Positions 46,174-57,489 of a stretch of DNA of 64,000 bases are shown in pieces. The notes beneath the pieces were generated by a model that saw only the letters and a program-made list of their open reading frames with translations, was not told the DNA's origin and ran no database searches. How positions within the stretch are numbered: the first letter of the stretch is position 1; every line of letters begins with the position of its first letter. The stretch covers positions 186,001-250,000 of the forward strand of contig QJNS01000024.1 of the NCBI GenBank assembly GCA_004154925.1. The letters are read 5' to 3'. The DNA is from Monosporascus cannonballus. Its lineage: Eukaryota > Ascomycota > Sordariomycetes > Xylariales. The translations under genes and the position numbers were made by a program.

Positions 46174-48708
46174 ATGCGGTTTGGTAAGACTCTTCGTGAG
46201 TCGACATATCCGCCATGGAAAGACCAGTACATCGACTACTCAAAGCTGAAGACCATGCTGAGGGTGGACATAAAGGAAGAAGAGGATACCCCATGGACAG
46301 TCGAAGATGAGAACCGTTTCTGCGACGAAATCTTCAATGTTCAACTTGAGAAGGTTGCACAGTTCCAACGAAAGACAGCACTCAGCCTACAAGAACGTGC
46401 CGAAGCCGCTTTCCAGAAACTGAAAGAAGTAGCACCCAATAACAGCAACGACGGCGACGGCGGTGATGAGGATACCGATAATACCAAGGGTGGCGACGGT
46501 AGAGATCAGATCCAGAGTGATGTCGCTGTGGCCCGCTTGAAGGGGCTCAAGGGTGAACTCGATTCTATCACGAACGAGCTCCGCGAGCTTAAGAGATACT
46601 GCAGCATCAACTACACCGGCTTTCTGAAGATCGTCAAGAAGCATGACCGGAAGCGCGGTGATCTCTATAAGGTCCGCCCCATGATGCGGGTTAGCCTGTC
46701 CGAGCAGGGCTTCAACTCGGAACAGGAATATTCGCCGCTGATCAAGAAGCTGTCTCTGATGTACTATATTGTCAATGCTCGTCTGGACGAGGGCGAGCAG
46801 CACCAGCAACCACTGGACCTGGACTTGGAGCACCACGAGGAGGCTCGCCACGGAGAGCGTTATACCGCTCACAAGTGTAGGTGGCAGCACCCCAGCGTCT
46901 TTACCATTCGTGGGTATCCACTTGGCCAGCCAAGCTAATCTCATCCTATTCCTCTAGTTTGGGTACATCCTGATAACCTACTCGAGGTCAAGACGGCTAT
47001 TCTGCGACACCTTCCTGCCGTCCTCTACAAACAGCAAGATGCGAGAGAGCTCGATGGAAGCGAAGACCTCGCCACGACCTCCCTATATTTCGACAACAAG
47101 CGGTTCGAGCTATACTCGAGAAAGGTCGACCACCAAGTCGACACGAGTTCCTTGAGACTTCGGTGGTATGGCCAGCTAAGCTCGAAACCAGATATTGTCC
47201 TTGAACAGAAGATCATACACGAGAACGGCAGTAGCGAGGAGAGAAGATTTACCATCAAGGACAAGTATATTAAACGGTTCATCGACGGCGAGTATAAGAT
47301 GGAAAAGAGCATCCAGAAGATGGAGCGCCAAGGCCAGACGCCCGAAGCGATCGATAGCTTCAGGACTACAGTAGAAGAGATTCAGAACTTTATCCAGAGT
47401 AGGAAGCTTGAGCCAGTATTGAGAGCTAACTATACCCGCACAGCCTTTCAGAAGCCAGACGATCACGTCCGGATTCTGATTGACACGGATATCGCCTTTG
47501 TGCGCGAAGACACGTTGGACCGTGACAGACCCTGTCGCGACCCAAAGGAGTGGCACCGCAGGGATATTGATGGCAGCAACATGACGTATCCCTTCGAGCA
47601 CATGAACCAGAGCGAGGTGTCGAGGTTCCCTTATGCGCTCCTGGAGATAAAGCTGAGAGAGGATAGCAGTCGCAAGCGACCAAGGTGGATAGAAGATCTG
47701 ATGGCATCCCACCTTCTTTACGCCGCACCCCGATTCTCTAAGTTTGTACACGGAGTCGCATCTCTCTTCGATGACTTCGTCAATAACTTGCCGTTCTGGC
47801 TTAGCGACATGGAGACGGATATTCGAAAAGATCCGCACAAAGCTCATGACCAGGAAGAGCAGAGGAAAGCCCAGAGGGCCGAGGATGCCCAGGTTGTTGG
47901 GAGCTTTTTGGGTACGGGAGCTAAGATCGGCTCATACAAGCCTGTGACGAGCTCGCCGGTCGGGAAGTCGTACTTGTCCGAGCGAGCCGCCGAAGAAGCC
48001 AGCGCTTCCGCTTCCCGAGCCGCGAACGCGGAACGAGATGCGGAGCAAGAGGATGCCCGAGAGGAGGAAGCCGACGTTGTCGCGCAGCAACAGCGTGGGT
48101 ACGGGGCGATCTCCTCGGTGCTGCCCGGGTTCTCGCTCGCGCGGTACTCGCGCGCCAGGCGGCGGCGGCAGCAGCAGCAGCTGGCGCGGCTCCCGGAGGG
48201 CGTTCGGGAGCCCGAGACGTGGATCAAGAACGCGGGCCCGCTGCAGATCGAGCCCAAGGTGTGGCTCGCCAACGAGCGCACCTTCCTCAAGTGGCAGCAC
48301 ATCTGCGTGCTGCTCGGCAGCCTCGCGGTGAGCCTTTACACAGCGGCGGGCGAGAATAATTTTCTGGCCGAGTGCATGGGAATCACCTACGTTGCCATCG
48401 CGGCCGCCGCTGGCGCCTGGGGCTACTACATGCTGCACGTGCGCCGCGACATGATCCGCGAGCGCAGCGGCCGCGACTTCGATAACGCCGTCGGCCCGCT
48501 GGTTGTTAGTGTCGCGCTGATGCTCGCGCTGATTTCGAATTTTGTGTTTGCGGTGAGCTCTTCTTCGTCCTGCTTTCTATCTCGAATTGAGAATATTTCG
48601 AATGGACGATGCTGATGCATAATACAGTACCGAGAGGCTTTCTCGAAGCTTGATAATAACCAGGTGCTTAATGTCACGGCTGCCGCGTTTGTTGGTGAGC
48701 TACGTTGA
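46174..48708 (+). CDS. vtc4: Vacuolar transporter chaperone 4, polyphosphate polymerase
   Basis: Catalytic subunit of the VTC complex, which makes polyphosphate from ATP at the vacuolar membrane and moves it inside. Three exons, 46174-46876, 46958-48552 and 48628-48708, give 792 residues. The SPX domain is at the N-terminus (MRFGKTLRESTYPPW, YIDYSKLK and NYTGFLKIVKKHDRK hold the basic inositol-phosphate pocket). The tunnel domain follows, with paired arginines in LRLRWYG (residues 300-306), VLEQKII, LRANYTRTAFQ, LLEIKL and RFSKFVHGV. A variable Ala/Glu/Gln/Arg-rich linker leads to a DUF202-type membrane domain (FLKWQHICVLLGSLAVSLY and two more helices). Donor choice aagt|gtaggt restores HKFWVHPDN. 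The conserved tunnel residues favour Vtc4 over the non-catalytic Vtc2/3. Confidence 0.9.
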
Positions 48709-49619
48709 AAAGGGGTATCGGAAATAAGAAGAGAAGGAGATGGAGATTGTATAATAAGGCGCAGATGGCGGTAACTAATGACGCCCGATAATTATAAGAC
48801 AAGCGAGACTGGCTGTGCCATATATCTCAACTTCTATGTATGGACGAGACTGACCGATGGCGGTATTTTCGCGCAGAAGATGAATAGTGAGATTGGATGG
48901 TACTCCGGGTAGCATTAGTTAACTATAAGATATATAACTATCGGTTATGAGTTTACGTAGACGAAGTGCTTCATTACTGTTCGATCTCGAGGGTGTTGAG
49001 CTATGCCTGGCTGACACCAATGAGCAAGATGGTAAGTTCAATAGTGATACTATTTATAGTTAATTCTTCCTTACCCGATTGTTCGCAAGCACAGCCACTC
49101 ACAGCTGACCGTAGGTGTGACTATCTAATAAGGCACTCGATATTTGTATGACCTTCTGACCTTTGCAATATGGTGAATGCAAGCTCCCCTGCCTTCCTGG
49201 ATTCTCGGGGCATGTTCGAGGTGACAATCGTGAATACCGACTTTACCTAGCTGGTAGGTATTCACTTTCGTAGTACTTCGTACGCACCTGATGTCATCAA
49301 TTAACCACTTCCTCGTCTTATCGAAGGCCGCAAAACCGTTCGAGGCAACGAGACACTGTGCGCGCGTGTTCTCTGAAGTCGCACTGCTGTCCGAGACAAA
49401 TACATAATAACAGCAATCCCAGAAAATGCAAATTGCAGCCTCCAATGTTCAGCCGCCTCTGAGTCCATCTCCGACGCGCCTTGTAGCTCCGCCTCACAAA
49501 TGAATCTGGTAATCAGCACGCCTGCAGTTTTAAGAGCCAGTAGCTTCCCGCATCCCTTGATATATTCTGCGATACATGTCGCCCGTCTTTTATTTTCTTT
49601 AAAGAAAATATTTTATCAA
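48709..49619. other. Intergenic region
   Basis: 0.9 kb between Vtc4 and the next gene, AT-rich in places. Nothing supportable was seen. Confidence 0.5.
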
Positions 49620-51985
49620 ATGGACGAACCGAAGAAAAAAAGAGGCTTTTTAGGTGGCTTATTCCGTAGGCGCAGCGATGCGCAGGGAAACGGCAAGCTG
49701 GTACGTCCCTCAATTGCCCATGCACGCAATGCCAAGAAGAGCCATTTACAGGTGTTCGTATAGCAGAAAGAGCTTCCGAGGCGGGCTTCCCTGCGTGAAG
49801 ATGCGTTCCCGCCGCGGCCCAAGCCTGTTGACGCTGAACCGGTCAGAAGCTCGCGACGCCGGCCCCGCCGCCCGGAGCCTCGCGGCTCCAAGGGGAAGGA
49901 GAGGGAGGAGCCCAACGGCAACGTGTACGAGCAGGGTCCCCTGACGGAGTGGCCGCCGTCCGGCGTGTCCAGCGAGGAGGAGCTCCCGCTCGACCACGCC
50001 GTGGAGCTCATTGCGCGGGGCGTGCCGCTATTCAAGGGCCACAAGCGCCCCGTCCCCCACGCCTCGGACGACTACTACGGCCTTTACACGACTACGGCGG
50101 GCAACCACGGCGACGAGGACGACGCGGCCAAGCTGCACGACGCGATGGCGCAGCTGATGACCGTGAGGATACAGGGCTCGAGCACGCCGGTCTACCCGTG
50201 GGAGACGCTCGAGCAGCCCAGCTTCGCGACCGGGTTCGGGCGGCGCCCGGGCACCATCTCGCTGAACCGGTGGGTGGGCTACTCGAGCGCGCTGCCGGCG
50301 TCGATACCCCTGCGGGATCCGGACGTGGCGCGGAGGGTCGTCGACCTGGCGCAGATCTTCGACCGCCTGAAGGACCTGGAAGCAGGGCTGCAGGAGGACG
50401 ACGGGGAGCACATGTACCGGCTCTACAAGTGGTTCCTCAAGGACCGCGACCGGCTCATGAGCCCGCACAGGTCCATGGAGAAGCAGATTACGGACCTGGT
50501 CATGGCGCTCTCGAGCGCCGACTGGATCGACTTCACGAGTCCGCGGAACCAGGTCGTCACCAAGTTCATCTACGACACGAGCGAGGCGAATCACGAGCAG
50601 TATCTCAAGTTCTTCTACCAGCTGCTCCTCAGCCTGGAGCTCGAGCTCCGGATCAACTCGAACCTGCACGACGCCTGGGCCAAGGAGAGGCTGATGAGCC
50701 AGATACCGCCGAGGATCCAGTGGAACCTCGCGCTCGCGAGGCGGTGGAGACACAACGTCCGCGTGGAGTACTGGGGCAGCACGGCGGATCAGGTCAGGCT
50801 GAGATTTAAGCTCAGGAAGCGGCAGACCAAGGTGTTGAAGAGATTTGCGCAGATGATGAAGTGGCCGAACCTAGACGCGACGCTGGACGCGCTGAAAAAG
50901 AGAGATGCACAGGGGACCTCGGCCACTGTTAGTTCTCATGCTATGGCCTTCTTCAGCGGTCTTGTTCTTCCAGGGGTAAGTCGCTGTCCTTTTGCATGAG
51001 TTTGCGATATGCGCTTAATACGACCTAGCCGACATTTCCCTTTCTAATCATGAATGCGTTGATCGACATCGATCCGGACAAGGCGACGGACGACCTCGCT
51101 CTGCTAACCCACCTGCATCCCAACTGCGGCTTTCAATACAAAAATAGCTACACCTACTGGACGTCTACCTGCATAGTCGGCAAGGTGCTCGCGCCGACGT
51201 GTCTGGAGGTGGCCGGCTGGGTAGGACCGGCCCTTCCGACCCTGAGCCTCAAGGGCTCCCAGATCGCGCGGATCCGCGCCAGGAGGCCGCGCCAGCGCAT
51301 CACGCTGGAGGACGTGACGTCGATGAGCGAGCGGTCGGACCCCCTCGGCCCGCCGGCCGAGTTGTACCCGGTCAAGGAGTACACGCTGCTCACGCCGCCC
51401 GACGCAGACTACGAGTACCTCACGGCCGACGCTTCCGTGCGCATCGAGCAGGTGAACCTGCACGCGCTCCCGGACCACCACAGCGGCCGATCACCACCAC
51501 CGCCGACGCCGGGCACCCACGCCGGCGGCACTCGCGTGTTCGACGCCTCAGTCCAGTTCGCCATCGACGGCGCCTCGTGGCCGCTCAACCTCAACTACGA
51601 CGTCTCGTTCGTCAGCGCCTGGCCGTGCTCCGACGGGCCCCACCCCCTCTTCTTCGACTACGTCTACACGACCGTCACGGCCGACGAGGTCGTCGGCGTG
51701 CGCGACTGGGGGCGGCCTCGCCGCGGCGGGGGCTTCGGGAGCTTCGTCAGTGACAGTACCGGTTTCACGCCGGTCGGCAGCAGCAGCAGGCAACCGACGG
51801 CCGCGCAGCAGCAGCAGCAGCCGCCGCAGAAGCGGGACGGAGCCGATGATGAGGACGATGATGATGTGGAACGCGTGCTCGTCATCGAGGCGTTCGGCCC
51901 CCCGGACAACGAGGTCCTGGCCAGAGCATGGTGCGCCCACTGGGGATTGAGCGCCGTGGCCGCGGATCTTGGGAAGACTTGGTGA
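49620..51985 (+). CDS. Large protein of unknown function
   Basis: Three exons, 49620-49700, 49764-50975 and 51029-51985, give 749 residues in one frame. The acceptor 49763 is preferred because the earlier ag at 49751 leads at once to a stop. The N-terminus is basic (PKKKRGFLGGLFRRR), then Arg/Pro-rich. The middle has a folded-looking, helical segment (ARRVVDLAQIFDRLKDLEAG, LYKWFLKDRDRLMSP, FFYQLLLSLELELRIN). Exon 3 has TYWTSTCIVGKVLAP and an acidic/Gln-rich linker (QQQQQ, DDEDDDD), then VLVIEAFGPPDNEVLARAW. No clear membrane segment, signal peptide or known motif was seen. I do not recognise the family. The stop codon lies within a consensus donor (tggtgagtcg), so a further 3' exon could exist. 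Confidence 0.72.
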
Positions 51986-54466
51986 GTCGTTCGTCATTCT
52001 CCTGTTATTGGTTCATCCGTTCCCTCCCTACCCTGCCCTGCCGTTCTGTCCGCACCACACACCGCACCCTCTCGTGTTGAGTTCTGCACCGCCCATCGTC
52101 GCACCATGGCGGCGGTGTGTTGCACGTTGTATGTTCTGTATGCCCGTGTATGTCGTGTTTCGTGTTCTCTGCCTTGTATTTACCCTGTATGGATGTCACG
52201 GTACGGCGTGAGCGAAACGCTACCTAGCCACATGAATTTGTACGCACGCCGGCTCTACACGAAACCTTGGCATGATGGGGGATTGATTGATGGGGTGCAG
52301 CCTGTGTGCGGATAAACCCTACCACTTCTAGTTTTCGTTTTCCGCAAGTGCTAATGCAGGATATACGCACAGCATGGCGTGCGCGATCCGGGAGGCTTAC
52401 GCGGCGACCTTGACGGTGGTAATCCTCGTCGACGATCAGCTCAACGGAGAAGCGAGGTAGGGATGAGCTTGTCGCAGCTCGCTTATAATAAGGGGGAATG
52501 CGATATGGGCGGTATGGTAACTCTTTTTAAGGAGAGGTTGACTGTCTGGCGACCTTGTTGGCCAACGCCGTCTTCGGCGCAGACATACTTACGACAGCAC
52601 AGCATGTACGATGATGGATGGCGCGCAGCGCGGCGCCCGAAGAAACGGGAAGACTGGGACCGGGGCCTGCGAGGTGAATTGGCACTGCCTACGAGCTTTC
52701 GTTGGGATTGACTCCCCACGAAGAACTCCATGCGAGCTTTGATCGACGTTTACTACTGTACTGTACCTAGGGTAGCTATCTAGGGCTATCTGTCCTCGGA
52801 TTCGGGGGCCGGTGTTGAGAGAGAGCGAGCAAGTAATAGGAATATACCCCGGTTTTTCTTCCCATATTTCGCATAAACTAGAGCCCATCCCGCCTCTTCC
52901 GTGAGATTTAGCTCGCTCCGCCATAGCTGACCGACATCTGTGGAAAGCTTGGCTTCCCTCGCCGGTGGCGCTTTCGACATTGTTGGCAGGATTTTCGTGG
53001 TCGTGCGGTGGATATGTGGGACGGGGACAGCCCCCAGTTCCGGTTCCCAGCTCTACGTGATACTCTAGTAGGTATGTTATAGCGAGCTCTGGTGTCTGGT
53101 AGGCGGAGTGTAGACAGATCGGCGTCGCGATCGCCGTAATGTTCCCTGGAGCCGGACGTCGGAGGGGCCACAGCCAAGACTTCAACCAGTGGGCCGAACT
53201 GCTGGATTCGGCGATCCTGTTGGCGGGTTCTCGAACTGCTCAACGAGTCAACAACCTACCTACTGTAGTAAACCCCACGCTGTGAATTTTTTTTTGAAGG
53301 CGGCTCCTGTTGATCAGGTGGTGTTCTGAAAGCAAAGAAAAGAATGTCCCGGGTTCCCCCTCCCATAGCTGCCTTACCTCCCACCCCTCTATGCCTGCCG
53401 GCTACAGTTATATATGGGCCTTGGAAGCTACCTAGCAAGTTACCTACCTACCTAGCTCTAGAAGCTGCCGGAGGTGCGGGGGAACTCGTCAGAATAGGGG
53501 GATCGTGCGATGATTAGCGTTCATGTTGAGTGTGTGTGCTGGCGTTTCTGGGTATCGATAGATTGATTAGCGGTAACGACCCCACCATGTCGACCCCACC
53601 GTGCGTGACGACATGTAGCGCTACACCATCTCTCCCTCCTGTCCCGGTACGTCGGGGCTCGACATCTCGGATCCACGGATGGTTACCTACGTGCATATTA
53701 AGGTCCAGGATCTAGCTGGCTCGGGATCTAGTAAATAGTAGCTTTTCGATTCCCGTCCGGCTTAAACCTTACGTCCTTCCACCTCCCTAGCCTGTGCGCT
53801 GCGTCTCATTCGACGCCCGTGTCGCTTTGAGCCTCCTTTACACCATCCCCCAACCTACGCGTGTGCGGACGAACCAACCTGCGAACCTACTTTAGTCGGG
53901 GATAATAAGGGTGAGCTTACGCAGGGTCCGAGTATCCGTATCGTCAAGGGGCCGCCGCTGTTGTCATCAAGGGGTCGCTGTAGACGCAGACGTACGATCC
54001 TTCCTATTGGACCGGGGATAGCTTCGCTTCCGAAATCTGGCGCCCGCTTACGCCCGTGGCTGCCGCTCCCGCGCATGTTTGTCGACGAAGAAAGCAGTCA
54101 CATGCTGAAAATGGAGTAAGTGATCAGTTGATCCGATCGCCGCCCTGCATTTCCTGCTTATTCTGATTACTCGTCTCGTCTTGTCCTGTCTTGTCGTGCC
54201 TTGTCGTGCCTTGCGCTTCCTTACCATGCGTTGCCTTGGCCGCCCACTTATTTCCCGGTAGAGTGCTTTGATCTGTAATCCTTCGCTGACCATATTCTCG
54301 CGTGGTCCAGTACAAGAAACGTTATCGTAATTGAAAACAACGTATGTCTTGTCCTTGTCGAGTCTTCCCCCCTCCAGGCAGAACCAAACCTTTGAAGCAC
54401 ACCAATCATCCCACATAGAAACACTCGTTTCTTGAGAACCTCTCTCATCACAATCCATTGCCCAAG
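51986..54466. other. 2.5 kb intergenic region
   Basis: No supportable gene. It contains short repeats, including a 10-base unit ttgtcgtgcc twice at 54,191-54,210, and C/T-rich leader sequence before the FGGY kinase. A 3' exon of the preceding gene or a non-coding transcript could be present but is not visible. Confidence 0.45.
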
Positions 54467-56481
54467 ATGGAAGCGACACCAATTGACATGATAAAGGATC
54501 ACTACATAGGCATCGATGTGGGCACCGGCTCTGCTCGCGCCTGTCTGATAGATTCATCGGGTGACATCAAAGCTCTTGCCTCCGAACCCATCAAGCTCTG
54601 GCAGCCTCAAACGGGATATTATGTAGGTACCAAAACTGCAACACCAGATTGGACTACGCTTCATCAGCCTACTAGTCTGGACTGAAGGAAAACGAAGGTC
54701 ACAACCAATCAAGTTCCGGGGCTAGGAGGAACCCTGCTTACGAGAGTGTTTTCATTAGGAGCAATCCACCACCGACATCTGGCACTGCATATGCCAGTGT
54801 GTACACCGCGTTGTCCACCAATCCGGTGTCGATGTCTCCCTGATTAAGGGAATGGGCTTCGATGCCACCTGCTCTCTGGCTGTGTTTGCGGAAGACACTG
54901 ACGAGCCCGTCACCGTGACCGGGCCGGACTTCCAGAACGATGGGAACGATCGCAATGTCATCCTGTGGCTGGACCACCGCCCCGTCGACGAGACGGAGAA
55001 GATCAATGCCACCGGCCATAACCTCCTTCGCTATGTTGGCGGTAAAATGAGCATCGAGATGGAGATACCCAAGGTTCTTTGGCTGAAGAACAACATGCCC
55101 AAGGAGCTCTTCGATCGCTGCAAGTTTTACGATCTCGGAGATGCTCTGACACACCTAGCGACCGGCAGCGAGACGAGAAGCTTCTGCAGTACTGTCTGCA
55201 AGCAGGGTTACGTGCCTGTCGGGGTCGATGGAAGCACCAAGGGCTGGCAAGAAGACTTCTTTGAGGAGATCGGCATCGGCGATCTCATCAAGGATAATTT
55301 CCGACGCATGGGAGGAGTCAACGGCGTGGTAAGCCAGCTTCCAATCTTCCGACTCGTTCCCCGGCATTTTCGGCATTTTCGGCCTTTTCCTTCGATGGCG
55401 TTATGGCGGCTAATCATACTGCGCTCAGAACGGCAAGTATCTCAGCGCCGGAGAATTTGTCGGTTACCTGTCGGAGAAGGCCAGTAGGGAACTAGGGTTG
55501 CCGCAGGGTATTGCGGTTGGCAGCGGCGTCATCGATGCCTACGCCGGCTGGATTGGCACCGTCGGTGCCAAGGTCGATACCGAATACGGCGCTCCGGACC
55601 ACACGGTCGCAGCGAACGATATGTCGCAGGCATTCCAGCGACTTGCCGCCGTTGCCGGCACCTCGACCTGCCATCTTGCCATGTCGGAGAAGCCCGTCTT
55701 CGTCAATGGCGTCTGGGGTCCATACCGAGACGTACTCCTTCCCGATTTTTGGTTGGCAGAAGGCGGCCAGTCGGCCACTGGCGAGCTCTTGAGACACGTC
55801 CTCGAGACGCACCCGGCGCACAAGGATGTGATCCCACTGGCCGAGGCGATGCATACCAACATATACGACTACCTCAACATCCACCTCCGGGAACTGGCCG
55901 AGAAGGTGGGGGCTCCCAGCGTATCCTATCTCGGACGCCACTTCTTTTTCTACGGCGACTATTGGGGCAACCGATCTCCCGTAGCGGATCCCAACATGAA
56001 GGGCGCAGTTATTGGCCTCAGTCCTGACTCGAGTGTCGATGGTCTTGCGTTATGGTATTACGCAACGATGGAGTTCATCGCGCTACAGACCCGACAGATT
56101 ATCGAAGCGATGAACAAGTCGGGCCACGTTATCTCCACCATCTTCATGTCGGGCAGTCAATGCCAGAATGATCTGCTCATGGACCTAATCGCGACGACAT
56201 GCGACATGCCAGTGCTGATTCCTCGATATGTGCACGCTGCCGTGGTGCACGGCGCAGCCATGCTGGGGGCCAAGGCGGCGAGCACGGACGCCGATGGCAA
56301 AACAGAACACCTCTGGAGCATCATGGACCGGATGAGCAAGCCCGGACGTCTCGTTAAGCCCGGGACGAATGCCAGCGAGAAGAAGCTGCTCGATGCCAAG
56401 TACGAGGTCTTCGTGGAGCAGTGTCGTACTCAGCAGGAGTACCGCAAGAAGGTTGACGAGGCAATTCAGGGTTGGGCCTAG
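54467..56481 (+). CDS. FGGY-family carbohydrate kinase (D-ribulokinase-like)
   Basis: Sugar kinase of the FGGY family (actin-like ATPase fold). Closest in style to yeast YDR109C and human FGGY, which phosphorylate D-ribulose. Three exons, 54467-54622, 54759-55328 and 55429-56481, give 592 residues. The N-terminal phosphate-binding loop is YIGIDVGTGSARACLID. Next are KGMGFDATCSLAVF, WLDHRP and a catalytic-region DLGDALTHLATGS. The C-terminal FGGY domain has GVIDAYAGWIGTVG, SGSQCQNDLLMDLIA and HGAAMLGAK. Phase-0 introns; the branch gctaat is followed by ctcag at exon 3. Xylulokinase or glycerol kinase are less likely because of the length and the WLDHRP text, but the substrate is inferred. The ATG is preferred over an upstream in-frame TTG. 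Confidence 0.85.
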
Positions 56482-57099
56482 ATCTGCGGAGAAGTCCGGA
56501 TAAGGGGTTATGAAAACAGGCGGCTGCTATGCGGCCTGAGACCTACATAATGGACGGATGGATACCTAAGCCGCTCAGAAAACGGCGTGCATTGATGCAT
56601 CGAAAGTATAGCGCTTGGTTGGCGGTAATGATAGACCAGATTGTAGTTTGCCCCTACCTAGTCAATTTACGTCGTTTTTGCTATGGCACCATCATTCTCG
56701 TCGCTATGTCCCAACCGCTATACCTTCTTGAGTGAGTGCTTGATAATAATAATAAAAAAAACTAGGCACGAAGTCCTTGCGCCGCCAATTGGATTCGGAC
56801 CTTGAAAGATATACGTTGCCCTCCTTTGGTTCGCGAGCTGCGAGTATGGAAAGGCGCCTCTCTCTCTCAGTGATGATGTTCCTACTTGAGCTTCAAAATC
56901 TAGGAAGCAGGGAACCAGTGAACTTCGGAGGTGGTCTATGCGTGCAAATGAAAATACAGTGGGGCATCACGCGTTTATTATATGGCTGCACCATATCCTG
57001 GGTATATGCACCGAGTAGTGCCCTGTTTGTGGGGCACGGGGGGGGGGGGGGCCCGCCAATGGACGAGTTGGTTCTAGCAGCGGTAGGGGNNNNNNNNNN

Positions 57100-57135
<36 letters not shown>

Positions 57136-57489
57136 AGCCAATGGAAGAGTTGGTTCTAGCAGAGCTAGGAGGCTACAGCTACTGAGAGCTCCTGCCTTGT
57201 GGAATGTTTTCTCTACTAACGTTAATGTTTCTCAGCCTTGCTTTGTCCTCACATCTCTTTCTGGTTGTATTGCCCAATTCAACCAAACCAACGATCACAG
57301 GAACTGGGCCAGAGCTCGCGATCACCTTCGCTTCCGCCTGCTCCGCTTCCTGCACCACATTGCGATAGCGTCAAATGCATGATTCGACCATAACCCGCCA
57401 TCTGTCAGTATTTTGCCCGTCATAACTTTTTCTCGCCTTGCCGAGTGCCTCATAAGTAAACATCCACCGACGGAACAAAACAAGGAAAC
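56482..57489. other. Intergenic region with assembly gap
   Basis: 1.0 kb upstream of Nic96. Besides the gap at 57,090-57,099 and flanking repeat, nothing supportable was seen. The last 150 bases are C/T-rich and likely the Nic96 promoter. Confidence 0.5.
57038..57172. repeat. Near-duplicate sequence flanking a poly-C gap
   Basis: Fourteen G (57038-57051) lead into a ~36-base segment containing gccaatgga, gagttggttctagcag and a GGGG end. Ten N (57090-57099), then 36 C (57100-57135), follow. Immediately after comes nearly the same segment (gccaatggaagagttggttc, then tagcagagctagg). Either a tandem repeat was collapsed at a homopolymer or two overlapping contig ends were joined without merging. 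Confidence 0.85.

Noticed and set aside
49923..50999. Start of the unknown protein at 49,923
   Set aside because: A short upstream exon with an ATG and a clean donor joins in frame, so the protein starts at 49,620.
54458..54685. TTG start of the FGGY kinase frame
   Set aside because: Nuclear fungal genes start at ATG; one lies three codons downstream at 54,467.
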